Part shown: piece by piece, positions 43,255-55,460 of the stretch | How the letters are laid out: each line of letters starts with the position of its first letter | How positions within the stretch are numbered: the first letter of the stretch is position 1 | Origin: Haplomitrium mnioides | Lineage: Eukaryota > Marchantiophyta > Haplomitriopsida > Calobryales | Length of the DNA: 58,976 bases | Direction of reading: 5' to 3' | Assembly: GCA_049999725.1 (NCBI GenBank) | Contig: JBNGIS010003498.1 | Span: forward strand, 1-58,976 | Notes under the pieces: model-generated | Seen by the model: the letters and a program-made list of their open reading frames with translations, nothing else | The model's database searches: none | Told to the model about the DNA's origin: nothing | Made by a program: the position numbers and the translations under genes

Positions 43255-46200
43255 TTACTTAAGGTTACTTGTCTCCACTTCTTCGGATTCTGCTTCAAAA
43301 GATTCATCAAGATTTTCTTGATCTGTCTAAGTGTTAATGACAGTGATTGAATCTCTTTCAAACATATCAAGATTGATTGTTTTTTGTCTTTCATACTCAA
43401 ATAGATTTGATTTAAAGGTAGTTAGAGTGGTTTTCTTCAATTGGTTTTTTTGTGTAAGAAGAAAATAGAAAGACAAAATTGTGATTTGTGTCACATTACG
43501 TACATCAATATGTAGCTTGGATTTACGTTTCCCTTTTGTTGCTGTCATTTTTTCTAGAAAGTATTGTCTAGAAAGTGCATACTCAACCTCACAAGAAAAC
43601 CATTCAACATATACTCGTTTCAGGTTTAGGGGTTCTTCCTTATCAAATGACAAAAATTTGAGGACTTTGGCAACCCAAAACAGTTTGCTATTTGGACCCA
43701 TAGATGCAACAACACAAATAAACATTCTAGCTTTCATCTCATGTAGATTGCCAAATTTGTACCCGTATCAGGTGTTGTGCGAAAGAGTCATTTCTCACGG
43801 CTTAGGTGCTCCATCATAGATTTCTCGACGTGTAGAAATTATTTGTTGTACTCGAGGACTTTCTTCTGTCTATTAAACATCAAGCTAGGAACCTAGACAA
43901 GCATTTTGAGAATCATTACAAGTGTTTGTCAATTGTGATTGTGGAAAGGTAGATTTTGCTTCGAGTCTTCGCTTTTTTTTTCAAGGATGTAGGCGACGAT
44001 CTTTTGTTGAGCAAGAAAAAAGTCATTCCACTATTGAATATCAGAATCCGTAAAGAACTTGTAGGAGTTCTCACTTATGTTGTCCTTTATTGCAAAGACC
44101 ACTTTCTTGATATCAACTTCTCTTTTGTCCTTTTGAGATCATTTGATTTTAGAATATGCCTTGAGAGGAATCACCAATGAGCTCAAAATTTCTCTCACCA
44201 CTTCAAGTAGGCACTTGAGTTGACAAATACCATCTGGAAGTAACCCAAATTCATCTATTGAAATTTTTTTTCTCCAAATCTTTGCTTTGGAATCATTCAA
44301 CTGGAACTTGAATTGTTGATTGAAGATTATATCATGCATCTTTTGAATCGAGGAGGGATGTTGTTGTAGAAACATTTTAAAATTCCAAGTTTCCATCAAA
44401 AGAATTACTTGAGGTCTAGGATTATACTATAACTGTCGCGCAATCACTAAAACTCATAATTGTGAAAGCTCTAACACATTTCAAATGTTTTGATAATCAG
44501 CTAGACATTTGATTGATTTGATCATGAGTATGGCCAACCATAAGAAATCCCATCTTGATTTTTCCAAAAACATTCTTAGCAATAAGGAGACTAAGATATC
44601 CAAATAAGATGAAATTCTTATTCTCTCGTGTTGTATTGTCCAACTGAAGATACAAAGCTGGAGGCATCGGCCCTTCAAAGTCACATAATATTTTGTTGAG
44701 CACAATAATTGTCAAATTATTATTGTTTCTCAAGTTTTCGTAGGTTAAGAAGACCCTTGAAGAAAGAGCATGATTGAATATTAAGACCCCAACAACATGC
44801 ACACCTACTAAACAATCTATATCAATATTTTTTAGTGGAAAAGGTCAGTGTGGAATAGCAATTTTCTTTTGATCCATTCCATCAATGACGATTCCCAAGT
44901 ACTTTTGACGATTGGTATAATATTTTCTTTGATGGTTTGCAAGTTTTGTTCTTTATTTCATTTGTTGCACCATAACAGATGCTATACACGCATACGATCA
45001 GTGGAGATAACAACTAATCGTATGCGCAGATATGACCAAAAGCAACAACACCAATATCATGGCTTGTTTTTAGTGGTGTTGGAACTAGATCTGAAAAGAA
45101 ACAAGAACAAAACTTATGCACACATAGTATTTGCAAACAACAAAAATGACTCTTGCTATAGTTTCTCTAGAAAATAGCTCTTGATTTAAAGCAATGAAAG
45201 CAAAACTTGTTGCAAGGCTAAGGCCATTACCAATAATTAGATTTATTTCCTTGCTTAATTCGGCTCTAGACAAGGTTTGGATTCAAACTAAAAACAACAG
45301 ACCTTATGTGACTATAAACTCTCTTCTCACAACTCAAGTTGATAAGAATTATTTGACTCAAATATGATTTGTTGAACAACTTAAGAAAACAAATATCTTT
45401 TGGCACTAAGTTGAGAAAACATAACATTTCTAGAACAAAGCTTTGAGTCTCAAAAAAAGATCATGAATTAACAAAAAGTTTCAAAATATAAGAAATTTGC
45501 TAACTTTGTCGGACTCCAAGACGGATTTTTTTTTGCAATAATTTTATTTCTTCGCATATTTTACAAACAACAAATCTATTGAGTTTTGGAGTTTTAACAT
45601 TTTGAAAATGAGTTCTCCAATGTTATGCAAGACCCAAAAAACTAAGAATGCAATTGGGATCTTTCTCTTTCAAAAACGTTGTGTAGTAGTCACTAACTTC
45701 TCATTTTGTAAAATTATCAAGCAAGTTATAAACTTTGTGAGCGGGCATTCTCTCACAGTGTCCATGAAAAAAACTGTCCATCCACTCACGCACGAATACT
45801 CCTTTAGCAAATAGTTTTCTTTTTTGAAAAATGCCTCTAGGATATGCATTTTTGAGATTTTGAATCCTTTGGATTCTATCATTCCCTACTTATAATATTA
45901 ATTTGAAGGCTCTTCTAGAGACAACGGTACTGCCAGGTAGAGTAAACCGATTGTCAACCTCAGAGTATTTTCTTGGTATTTCCCATTGCAATGTGATATC
46001 TCAATTCTTTATGCTTTGTCGAAAATATGTTTCTCTCATAGTTTCAAAAAATCTGTCTTGCACAACGATAAACAATTATTTTGACAATATGAAATTCTCT
46101 TCAATTTAGAAATCAACATTGAGTCGAGCTTTTTCTTCACAAAACTCTCGCCATGATGGACTTTCCACAAAGAAGTTTCATGTAAGGTGTATACTCGTTT

Positions 46201-47193
46201 GGGTTTTGGCCCAAACAAAGAACTCTTATGTTGTCCTAATCAATTTGGTTAGTAGACGAATCCATCAATTAGGGATAATTCATCATCTTGAAGATCTTGA
46301 TCATCATTGTAGAAAATGTTTGTTCCTTCGCAATAAGTTTTCAAAGGATGAGGTCCTCTTTGAAGATTGGGAGAATCGCACCATGCCATAATAGAATCTT
46401 CATCAATATTTTGAACATTAGAAAACGTTTTTTGTAGCATAATTGGTTCCCTTAGTAATAACTCCAACGAAATATTTATTGATTGAGACTCTTTGCTAGA
46501 ATCATTTCCCAAACTGTCGTCCGAAGATTTCTCCAAAAGAATTTGGTTTGTTTTAGATTTCCTAATCTTTATGCGATGGTTTACTTGAATTAAAATCACT
46601 CGTTGTTTGAGTGGTGCTATCAGAGATAACGATTCAAGTCCAAAATTGAAATCGTCTATTGATTCTATGCTTTTTCTGTTTTGGACAAACACATTTTGAT
46701 CTTGAATTTTGAGGTCTTCATCAGATAAAGACAAAGAAAGGTCTATAACTGTCTAGAAATTTTGACTTCAACGTCTTTTTGTGATTTGTTGGAGTAATCA
46801 AAAGAAAGATTCGACTTTGATCACTTCACCGACAACAAAGATTAAAGGCCTATAGAAAGTTGAGTCTTGGATCCTCTATAGGAACTAGATTCCCTCTTTG
46901 ATCCTTTGCCCGCAACTTGTTCACTCCTTGTTCCTATGCATGCATTGGACTCTTGGACCTTATGCACGCATAGGGTTCACCTTCTCAATCCTCTTGGGCA
47001 GAGCTATCTGATTCAACAAAAGCCATCTTTTTCTCTAATATACTTTCCATCATATTTGACACTTCGGGTAGTCCATTGCTTACCTCCAAAGAATTGTGGT
47101 TTGAACAAATCTCTGCCGGTCAAAAGCAACACTTTTCTATTAACTTGAATCTTGGAATTCTAGCCTTTTGTTGCCTATGGAAACTCCAACCAT
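43255..47193 (-). pseudogene. DUF7869-like gene (element 3)
   Basis: Third collinear copy. From the start at 47193: the first exon with palindromic units (46860-46990, AACCCTATGCGTGCATAAGG type), an acidic/Ser-rich region readable at 46734-46249 (SSDDSLGNDSSKESQSINIS), FVKKKLDSMLISKLKRISYC and QNNCLSLCKTDFLK (46218-46036), an intron near 45290-44960 containing a GCATACGAT/ATCGTATGC inverted repeat, then VHVVGVLIFNHALSSRVF and LQLDNTTRENKN (44800-44600), MVGHTHDQINQMSS (44520-44560), a segment KIWRKKISIDEFGLLPDGIC (about 44220-44290), and WVAKVLKFLSFDKEEPLNLK, YVEWFSCEVEYALSRQYFLE (43737-43560), with a stop at 43255-43257. The GHTH motif is best preserved here. Multiple stops and frameshifts are present. 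Confidence 0.68.
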
Positions 47194-47653
47194 TGATAAA
47201 GCTTACCAAAAAATCAACTATTTGAAGAAACTATTTTAACAAATATTGTCAACCTCTAATGGGCTACCTAAAATAAGTGTTTTTTAGAAGAATTTTGCAA
47301 AAATGACAAAATTGTGAGTTTTATGTGAAGAAAATGGAAAAAAGAAATTGGAAAGATGAAAACAAGCAACGACTTATGTACTAACTTATTCTTTTAACCA
47401 TGCGAACATGCATGTCAAGAGATCCACAAATCATTTTTGGCGGGAAAATGCATTTTTTGAAATTCAGGCGTAAAATGAGCGACAATGAAAAGTTTCTTTC
47501 CGTTATTGCGAGTTCACTTTCTAGTTTTTGTTTTCTTGTCATCGTCGTTTTTGCAATTTCTTATTATTTTGCTATTTTCAGCCATCGTTTTTTGTCAACT
47601 TTTGTTCGTCAGTTTTTTGCCCTTAAATTTCTCTAGTTTTTTCTTTCAGAAAA
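47194..47653. promoter_or_regulatory. shared divergent promoter region (element 3)
   Basis: 460 bp between the two starts, aligned end to end with 16302-16759. It contains TTTTTGGCGGGAAAA at 47434-47448, which matches the E2F consensus TTTGGCGGGAAA. In element 1 the corresponding spot has lost the CGGG core (GCCAAAAAATGATT near 16517). The TATA equivalent on minus reads TACATAAG (about 47378). Cell-cycle control by E2F is a suggestion from one site in one copy. Confidence 0.5.
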
Positions 47654-49464
47654 ATGGCAACACATGTCAATGTTCTCAAACCATCTCAACCAAAGCCTTG
47701 TAGGTATGCGGATGTGCTGAAGGTTTTAGAGCCAAAAACATTAGATTGGAAATGGCTACTTAATTGTGGCATCATGAAAAACAGTGATTAACACCTTTAC
47801 CTTTTTTGCTGGTTACGACGAGAAATATAACCTGGGCCTTTTGGTCCAAATAACCATGACTAGAGAGAGGCAGCAAGCCCATATTGGGCTGCTTGTGCAG
47901 CCAGTGGATAGTATTACCCTATACAATGTCTCTAGAAAACAATTTTGCTTTGCAGACATGAATCAAAGGGACATTTTCACCAAGCATCTACAGTCGACAA
48001 AGGACAATGACAAGGTAAGATCTGAAAACTATTTTTCATTTGTTTTCTTTTAGCACTGACTCAGAACACCATGCGCACATGGGCTCCGGAGTCCATGCGC
48101 ACATGGAATCTGTAGCCCTTGTGCGCATAGAGTTTCGAGTTAACTTAGTGCCCGCAAGAACTCGGAGTCCATGTGCGCATGTACTCTGGAGTCCATACAA
48201 GCATGGACTTTGGAGTCTAGGAGTGTAGGGACTTTGATTCCATACGTGCATGGACTCAGGAGTCCTAGCACAACGAGACTCCAGAGTCCATGCATGCATG
48301 GACTCGGGAGTCCAAGCACGCAGCGACTCCAAGTCTTTGTGCGCTTGGATTCACACTCCATGCAGGCATGGACTCAGAATCCTTTTTTAGCTTAGATTGT
48401 AGGTTCCTTATAAATATATGAAGCTTTTTTGTGTAACTTGTCTGATCGTTTTTAATTTTTTCAGTTTACGCAATATTTGTTGGACTTCGTTGATGTCTAC
48501 CTTGATGCAAAGCGTGTCGAGTGAGACTTCATCAAGCTGGCCATTAGCATCAAGCTATTGAAGCCAAGGCAAGGAGTCTATATTCAGCAACTAGTGCCGC
48601 ATCCAAGTGCGGCAACCATGTCAATGCCAACAACAACATGATCATTAGCTACCAAAAAGAGAATGGCGGTGGAGCCAGTCAAGGCTTCAAAAAAAAAGAA
48701 ATTGGTCATCCCAAAGAAGAATCATGTTCCCGCACCCATTATTGAGGAGGAGCTGGCCCCCTCCCACTCTCCAATAAGGTCATCTTCTTCAGCCCCTTCA
48801 TCTTCATCACCAAGCACCTCAAGGGAGGAAGTAGAGTTGGAGCTAGTTCAGGCTCCAACCTCAAGAGCTAAACGACAATCGCATAAGAGAATGCAAACAT
48901 TTCAAGAGTGTGAACAAGTGGACCCTTAAACAGTATCTAAGGAAGACAAAAAATAAAATCAGGGAGTTTGCAATCCTACGATGTAGAGTCCGAGAGGAAA
49001 CTATTACAATTTGGTTGGAGAATTTAAATCTTCCAAAACCTAGAATGGACAACTAGGAGCCATTCTAGATCAAGAGGTTGAATGAAGACTTTGTTGAGCT
49101 TTTAGCATAGAGAATGCTCACCAACAAATATGCGTACAGTTATTGTTGTCATTGACACAAAGTGCGGGTTGAAGGATAAATAAGAGTTCGATGTAAGGAG
49201 CCCTCACAAGTATTGGTACACGATTGTAGGAGACAATGACAGTGCTGCTGCAAGGCAACTTTTAATCACCAAATACGGAGTGAAGAGCTTTTAATTTAAA
49301 AAATTTGTTGCGAACTAGAGAGACATATAGTTTTAGTGGTTATGGTTAAGTTCTTTTGCTCCAAAGTCTACTGCAACTCTTGGGAAGAAGTAAGAGAGGA
49401 GTACCCTCTCCACACCGAGGAGTCAAAGATGTTTACATTTTACTCCAATTTTGAGAAGCTTTTG
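47654..49464 (+). pseudogene. ParB-like/methyltransferase gene, exons 1-2 (element 3)
   Basis: Exon 1 is 47654-48014 (MATHVNVLKPSQPKPCRYAD, LEPKTLDWKWLLN, then a frameshift at about 47795 and VQITMTRERQQAHIGLLVQP, RDIFTKHLQSTKDNDK, GT donor at 48015). Exon 2 is 48465-49464 (FTQYLLDFVDVYLDAKRVE, VYIQQLVPHPSAA, a Ser/Pro/Glu-rich linker at 48720-48850, VVIDTKCGLKDK, then VGDNDSAAARQLLITKYG at about 49230-49285). The ParB-like GGNH box has decayed to GDND here. Exon 2 ends GAAGCTTTTG with a GTAAG donor, identical in position to element 1. Methyltransferase exons are not in the window, because intron 2 is interrupted at 49902 and the continuation is beyond the right edge. Confidence 0.72.
48060..48390. 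repeat. palindromic minisatellite in intron 1 (element 3)
   Basis: About 13 units of the 24-bp family. Positions 48285-48304 read AGTCCATGCATGCATGGACT, a perfect palindrome whose core is ATGCATGCAT rather than ATGCGCGCAT. Confidence 0.94.
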
Positions 49465-49549
49465 GTAAGTTTGTTTTTCTATTCTACATTTATTTTTCTA
49501 GAGTTGCATTGAACTTTTTGTAAATTGACTTTTGTTAGAATAAAAATGA

Positions 49550-49895
49550 TTCTAAGTCTATGCGTGCATGGACTATCAAGTCTGTGCACACAAAGACTCT
49601 CTAGTTTGGCACATTTGGACTATCAAGTCCATGCGCGCAAGGACTCTCTAGTCCAAGCTTGTAAGGTACTCTCTAGTCCAAGCTCGTAAGGGACTCTCTA
49701 GTCCAAGCTCGTAAGGGACTCTCTAATTCATGCGCCCTTGGACTATCAAGTCCAAGCGCGCCTAGAATCTCTGATCCATGCGCGCATGGACTCTCCACTC
49801 CATGCACTCATGGACTATGTAGTCCAAGCGTGGCTTCCATTTCAAGTCCTTGCACTTTGACATTGAAATCAATGCCAGCATGGACTTCAGAGTCT
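49550..49895. repeat. palindromic minisatellite in intron 2 (element 3)
   Basis: About 13 units, including TCAAGTCCATGCGCGCAAGG near 49633 and a locally duplicated CTAGTCCAAGCTCGTAAGG (49668-49710). The LTR retrotransposon begins right after it. Confidence 0.92.
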
Positions 49896-49901
49896 AGACG
49901 T

Positions 49902-51672
49902 TGTTGTGTTGTGGTTCGGCTAATGCATAAAAAGGTAACAAAAGAATGGAGAAAAGTAATCTTCTTACTATAGTTAAATTCAGAGAAAAATCATAGAAGC
50001 AGCGGTAAAGCACTTTTCGAGAACCTTCTAGAAGAACAAAATTAGTATCTGTAAGTGCTACATGGAAGATGCTATGGATATGATGGGTAGCGAAAGGGTC
50101 ATCCTATTGGTTCTTTGAGGATTCTCTAGATCGCAGTCAAAGATATTGTGAAGATAAAAGAAGATAGAAGAGGCAAAAAGAGATCATCGAGGGGAAAAAA
50201 CATTGAGATATCATTGAGAGATCAATGCAAAATCTTCAAGAGATACCTTGAGGGAGTTCAAAGGGGTACCAGATCTATCAGAACGAGGGGGTTTGACGGT
50301 GGAGCTCAAGTTGCTTTTGGGTCAAGACATATACGATGGATAGAGGATTGTTTGCTGCTCCTAACTTTTCTTCTCCAAATCCTTTCTTTGTTGGTTTGCG
50401 CATTATTCCTCGAGATCATTTTCGGTAGTGGATTGTCTATCACTTCGGTGATAATTTCTTGAATTAGGCTATGAACTCACATATTCCAGTATTGTTGCTT
50501 ATTATCACCTATGGAGAGCGATGGGATCTCATGATTTACATTCTGACCTGATTTGGAGTGGAATTTTTTGGGTCTTCTGCAAGAGATACGTTGGGTAAAT
50601 GGTGAATAGTCTGTGGCGACTGTTTGAGTGACTTCATCATCAAATTGTCAAATGATCAAGGGAGAAAATTTTATTTGCTGCTTCTATCTAATTTTTGCTC
50701 TGTTCTACAAAAGAATTTACTTAGAGCTGTTCTTATAACAAGTAAAAAAGGAGCTAACTTTATTTTAGTAAAAACCTTAAAAGGAAGAAAAGAAGGAGTT
50801 CAGTTTCATGACGGTTTGAGGAGTTTTTAGAGAAGAAAAGGCTCAAGCAGGGCAAAGATTGAAAGCTCACAAAGAGTAGCATCCCTTTGCATGAAATTTG
50901 GAGTCATTTGGAGATCTACACACATACTTATGAGCAATTGAAGACAAAGGGGTTGAATTGAAGACAAGTTTACATTTTGAGTGATTGCGACGTTGCTACA
51001 AAGATTCTAGGAGATAACAAAGTACTATTGGAAAGCTGACAACAAGGGCTATAGTTTTACATCAAATTTTGATGCATTTAGAGTTGAGATGATCTATGAG
51101 AGCCAATTGAAGTTGAAGAAACAGTCTTGAGGTTCTTCGAAATCATTTTGCTTTTGACATTGGATTTATAACTTGTTTCTGTATACCAAGAGTATTATAG
51201 AAGCTGAAACTTTGTGGAAAGCTAAAGTGGAGTGTGAAGAAGTTCTCTATGAAATTTCATGTTAAGATCATTTGAATCAAAAGAGCTATTACTCGGGAAA
51301 AATTACGAGTGTTGGTTTTTCAGTATTTTAAACAGCAATTGAGTTTCTAGCTGTGGAGAGCATTTTGCTGTGCATTTCTCACTGAAAATTTGCACAAAAC
51401 TTTCTTAGCAACCTGAATTCTAGATTGAGAGTTACAGATCGAATAAATCAGTAAACTTTACATTATTCTTGCAAAACAGAAGCAATACAAAGGAAGGGAA
51501 ATTTGCTTTCATTCGCTTTGTTTGAGAGGAGTTGAAGCCACAAAGGCACTCAATCTCCACTCTCTTTGCTTCATTTCAGAATCCCAGACATCAAAGCTTC
51601 TACCTTTCACACAACCTTCTCCACAACCATATACCTTGCATATTTCCAGACCTAAATTACTGCCACGTGACA
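49902..51672 (+). repeat. 5' LTR
   Basis: Begins TGTTGTGTTGTGGTTCGG. The end is set at 51672 (CCACGTGACA) because a plausible primer-binding site beginning TGG follows 2 bp later; the truncated 3' LTR cannot confirm this end. The estimated length is about 1.77 kb. The open frame at 50148-50462 is repeated in the 3' LTR and looks incidental. Confidence 0.75.
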
Positions 51673-51674
51673 AT

Positions 51675-51692
51675 TGGTGAACCTGACGTGAA
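51675..51692 (+). other. candidate primer-binding site
   Basis: TGGTGAACCTGACGTGAA, starting with the TGG expected opposite a tRNA CCA end. I do not recognise the tRNA. Confidence 0.45.
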
Positions 51693-51695
51693 ACT

Positions 51696-52731
51696 ATGAG
51701 GTGGAGAGAGTGTGAAACTTTAGAGGCTTTAGAAATCAGTATGGGTTTTTCTAGTCAAGGGACTCCAATGTTGCAATTGAACCTTATGACTGTGCAAATA
51801 TTCCAAGCATTTGCCTTTTTTATGCAGCAACAACAAGCTTCTGACCGAAAAGAAACAATGGTTACAAGAGCTCTGCAATATGTTGTTGGATTGCTGGACC
51901 AATTTGATGGGAGAAATATCTCCAAATATCTGAAATACTATGCTCGAGAGATGGAACTTAGTGAAGTTCCAAAAAGAGATATGATTCAAACTTTTGAGTT
52001 AGTTGTTGTATTAGAGTTAAGAGAACGTGTGAAGGAGCTTATCCGAGTGTATGGGAGGTGACTAGGAAAGCTTTTCTCTCCAGCTAAAGGAAGAATATTC
52101 ACTGGAGGATGTTGATAGAGTGACTAAAAAGTCATTCATCGAATAGGTGAATCAAACAAACAAAGGTTTGGTTGCTACAGAGTTTTTTCAAGAGTTTGAG
52201 AGGCAATTTTCCCAATTGTCTCGTATGGAGAAATTGACTCTAGAGAAGGATAAGGTAGAGCTATTCCTACAGTCAGCAAATGATGATCTGCAGGGAGAAT
52301 TGGAGTTACTTTTAAAGGATAGAACCAAAGATAATGGCCTAACTTCTGACTGGAAGGAAGTTTTAGAACCAGTAAGTGTATTGACAAAGAGGGAGTGTAG
52401 AAGAGGCAAGGTGGTGGTGAGGCATGATGTGAGACCACCACCCATCATCTTACCTCAAAAGCATCCAATTTCTCTTATTGTTCCTACTAGTTCTATGTCT
52501 CCTACTCATCTTCTTACTATTCCTCCACAAAGAGATGCAGTGGAGGAGCTAGTCATGAAGAATATGCAAATTAAATTTGCAAAGTTGGAAGGGAAAAAAG
52601 AGGCAAGCAACAATCAGCTTGCCCAAAAGCCAAGGTATGTGCAGAGATATATATGGTGTGATAGCACCGAACACTCAAGAAAGGAGTGTGGGGATTTCAC
52701 CCATTCTATTCATTTAGGAGTTATCTATTAG
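51696..52731 (+). pseudogene. gag region
   Basis: Two readable pieces. 51696-52061 contains a Gln-rich start (FFMQQQQAS) and FDGRNISKYLKYYAREMELS, the usual plant gag opening. 52147-52731 contains FFQEFERQFSQLSRMEKLTL, LFLQSAND, a basic and proline-rich stretch, and RYIWCDSTEHSRKECGDF. The last is a zinc-knuckle-like C-x4-H-x4-C in which the first Cys of the usual CxxC is Tyr. Stops at 52061 and around 52144 separate the pieces. Confidence 0.7.
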
Positions 52732-53490
52732 AAGGAGGGCAAGATTGCTCTCAAAGATATGGGTGAGATCCTGAAGACCAATTTTGAAAAGGGAGAAATG
52801 AAGGGTGTTGTTGAGGAGTACATACAAAAACTTGCTAGTACGCAAGTAGAGGCTGCCACCTATGGAATTGAGGTGGAGCGGGATTTCACCAAACATGTGG
52901 AAACTAGTGGATTGTGGTCTTGTGCTCTGTCTGCAATAGAATGAGGAAACACAAAAAGGGAGGATTTGTTGAAGGTTGCCACGTCTATCAGAACTGCTAC
53001 TGGATGGGATGATCAAGTAGACACTCTTTCGGTACATGCCTACATTGCAAAAAAATCAGCATGAAGCACTTGTAGAAGAGAAAAGAAGGAGAGAGGAAGC
53101 AGGTACTAGTGAAGAGAGGCCAGCTTCAAAGAGGCTACAAATGGGAGAAAAAACACATACTTCACGGGAGGAACATATGGAAGATATTTTACCTTCTACT
53201 TTGGAGAAGAGAAAAGCCAAAGAGAAGGAAAAGGCCCCAGCATACAAGCTGCAATATGATATTGATGCAGTTACAAACCTAAGAGGAGTATTGGAAGAGA
53301 GGGTACTCAATGCAAAGATGGAGTTTACCTTGAGAGAGATCCTTGGCATTGCAAAGAAGGAATTCCATTATGTTATTATTAATACTATAAAGTGGAAGAG
53401 ACAATTGGTAGGGGAGACTGCGATGACCAATGCTCTTGAGACAAGAGTTACCCAAAAAAGGAGCTAGAGTTAGCTCAATGTTGCACCAAT
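52732..53490 (+). other. gag-protease linker, charged
   Basis: Readable at 53036-53467: a Lys/Glu-rich segment (EALVEEKRRREEAGTSEERP, RKAKEKEKAPAYKLQYDIDA) then LEERVLNAKMEFTLREILGI and AKKEFHY. The LREILGIAK phrase is typical of the stretch before the protease in such elements. Confidence 0.55.
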
Positions 53491-53559
53491 CACAAGGTGC
53501 AATTGGAACAAGAGGATGAGAAATCCTCGAGTCATTATTCAAGGAGCCATTGGGCTCGA

Positions 53560-54030
53560 GCTACTACTGAAACAATTGTAAAGATCAAGAACTTGCTAGA
53601 TTCAGTGATTGCACTAATTGATCATGGATCAGAAATTAAGCTTGCTTCCAATGATATCTATAAGAAAAGGAAGTGGCCAATTGATACCAATTATGGATGG
53701 GTGAAACGGGCAGCCAATAACACACGATGAGAACTTTTTGGGACATGTTCGGATGTGAGGGTTAAAGTTGGTGATGTGGTCACGGAACAAAACTTCTTTG
53801 TACAGTAAAGTACTTCTTTCATAGTCATCCTTGGGCACGCTTATACTACAGTTGCAAGGATGGAAACAAAAGTATTGGATGATGGATCTGCATATGCACG
53901 GGTGCGAAGTCAAGATGGGAGGAAGGTGGTACAGCTTCTAACTGTCCATGCAAACCATAAGAGGAATCAAGATAGCTTGAGAAACTATTCTCTTCCTACA
54001 ATCATAGAGGAGTTTCAAGATTTTTGAAAG
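53560..54030 (+). pseudogene. aspartic protease region
   Basis: ALIDHGSEIKLASNDIYKK at about 53611-53660 carries the catalytic Asp-x-Gly pattern (as D-H-G). Further on, VTEQNFFVQ and VILGHAYT (about 53785-53855) match the flap/ILG segment. The frame is interrupted at 53730 and 53806. Confidence 0.7.
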
Positions 54031-54219
54031 GTGCCACAATAAAGCGAGACTATGGTGGTACAATTGAAGAGGTGCTCTTGCTTACAAATGAAAGTACCTT
54101 TTGTACAAGAGTAGTAAAGTATTTTTGATAGTGGATTTGCTGTATATACACAGTTTATTGATTTGGTTAGATGGGAGAGAAAATAAATTCAAAGAATTAA
54201 AAAAGACATAAAAATAGGT

Positions 54220-55460
54220 GTGTTGGATGACGAAGAAGAGATTGTAGGTGTATATATGGAACAAGGAATTGAATATCCTATGGAGCTGCTTGCCGCTATT
54301 GGATGTGGAGGAGAGGACAAGGTGGTGTGTTTACAGTCACGAGAACTCTATTTAGTTATCGAGTCATTTGCAGGATTGGAGGCTAGAGTGGACACCAGAT
54401 ACAAGACGGTGGAGAAGAAGGTAAAACCTGTAGCTCAGCCTCTTCCCATTGATTCTAGTAAGCAAGTCAAGAAAGCTTCAAAAGAGGGGAGTTGGAGAGA
54501 GATCTCAAAAATTGGGCATAAGTTTACTCCAACCACGTTGGAGGAACTAAATGTTAGATCGGGAGAGTTTCTCTTCTCTCAAGAGGAGGATGCATTAAGA
54601 GAGATGCTCAAGAGACATGAGAAAGCATTTGCCTTTGAGCCTCATGAAATAGGATCTGTGGATCCAGATGTGGTTGCACCAATGATTATTTTTACGGTTC
54701 CACATGCACCTTGGGATTTGAAGCCAATTCCAGTACCAAGAGCTCATCTACCAAAGCTCTTGGACCTCTTGAAGGAGAAAATGCAGATGAGGATTTTGGA
54801 GCCATCTTTTGGTCCATATTCCAGCCGATGGTTTACAGTGCCTAAGAAGAGTGGGGCATTACGATTTATTCAAGATATGTAACCAGTAAATCAAGTTACC
54901 ATCTGAAATACTGGGGTGGGACCAATTGTTGGAGAGTTTGTAGAAGCATTTGTTGGAAGAGCTATCTATTCTATGGGTGATCTCTACTCTGGTTATGACC
55001 AATTCCAGCTTGCTGAAGGGAGTAGGAATATAACAACTATGAGGACACCATTAGGTTTATTAAGAATGTGCACTTTACCTCAAGGTGCTACAAACTCTGT
55101 GGCACATATGATGAATGGAATGAACAAGGTTCTGAGAGAATTTATCCCAGATAAGACCATGCCATTTCTTGATGACATTCCAATCAAAGGATGTATAGAG
55201 GAAGGCAAGAATGAAACTTTGGATGAGAGGGGGTGCCGAAAATTTGTTATGGGTCATATTTTGGATTGTGACCAGATTTTACAAAGGCTGGAAGAGGTAC
55301 ATCTGACCTTATCAAGGGTGAAATCATCTTTTGGAGTTCATGAAGTTGTGATTGTTGGGCACTTATGTGGCTGGTTTGGTCGAAACCCTAATCAAAACAA
55401 AATTGATGTCATTCAACGACTAAAAGATACATGTAGCTCAACTACGGAGGTATGCTGATT
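54220..55460 (+). pseudogene. reverse transcriptase region
   Basis: Landmarks: LREMLKRHEKAFAFEPHEIG; PIPVPRAHLPKLLDLLKEKM; GPYSSRWFTVPKKSGALRFI; stop at 54880; IYSMGDLYSGYDQFQLAEGS; TPLGLLRMCTLPQGATNS; the catalytic FLDD at 55165-55176; GCRKFVMGHILDCDQILQRL; VKSSFGVHEVVIVGHLCG. The two fragments 54220-54882 and 54916-55458 are in the same order and nearly complete. Confidence 0.85.

Noticed and set aside
50148-50462. Open frame in the LTR as a gene (repeated at 57890-58138)
   Set aside because: It is part of the duplicated LTR, has no recognisable domain and is shortened in the second copy.
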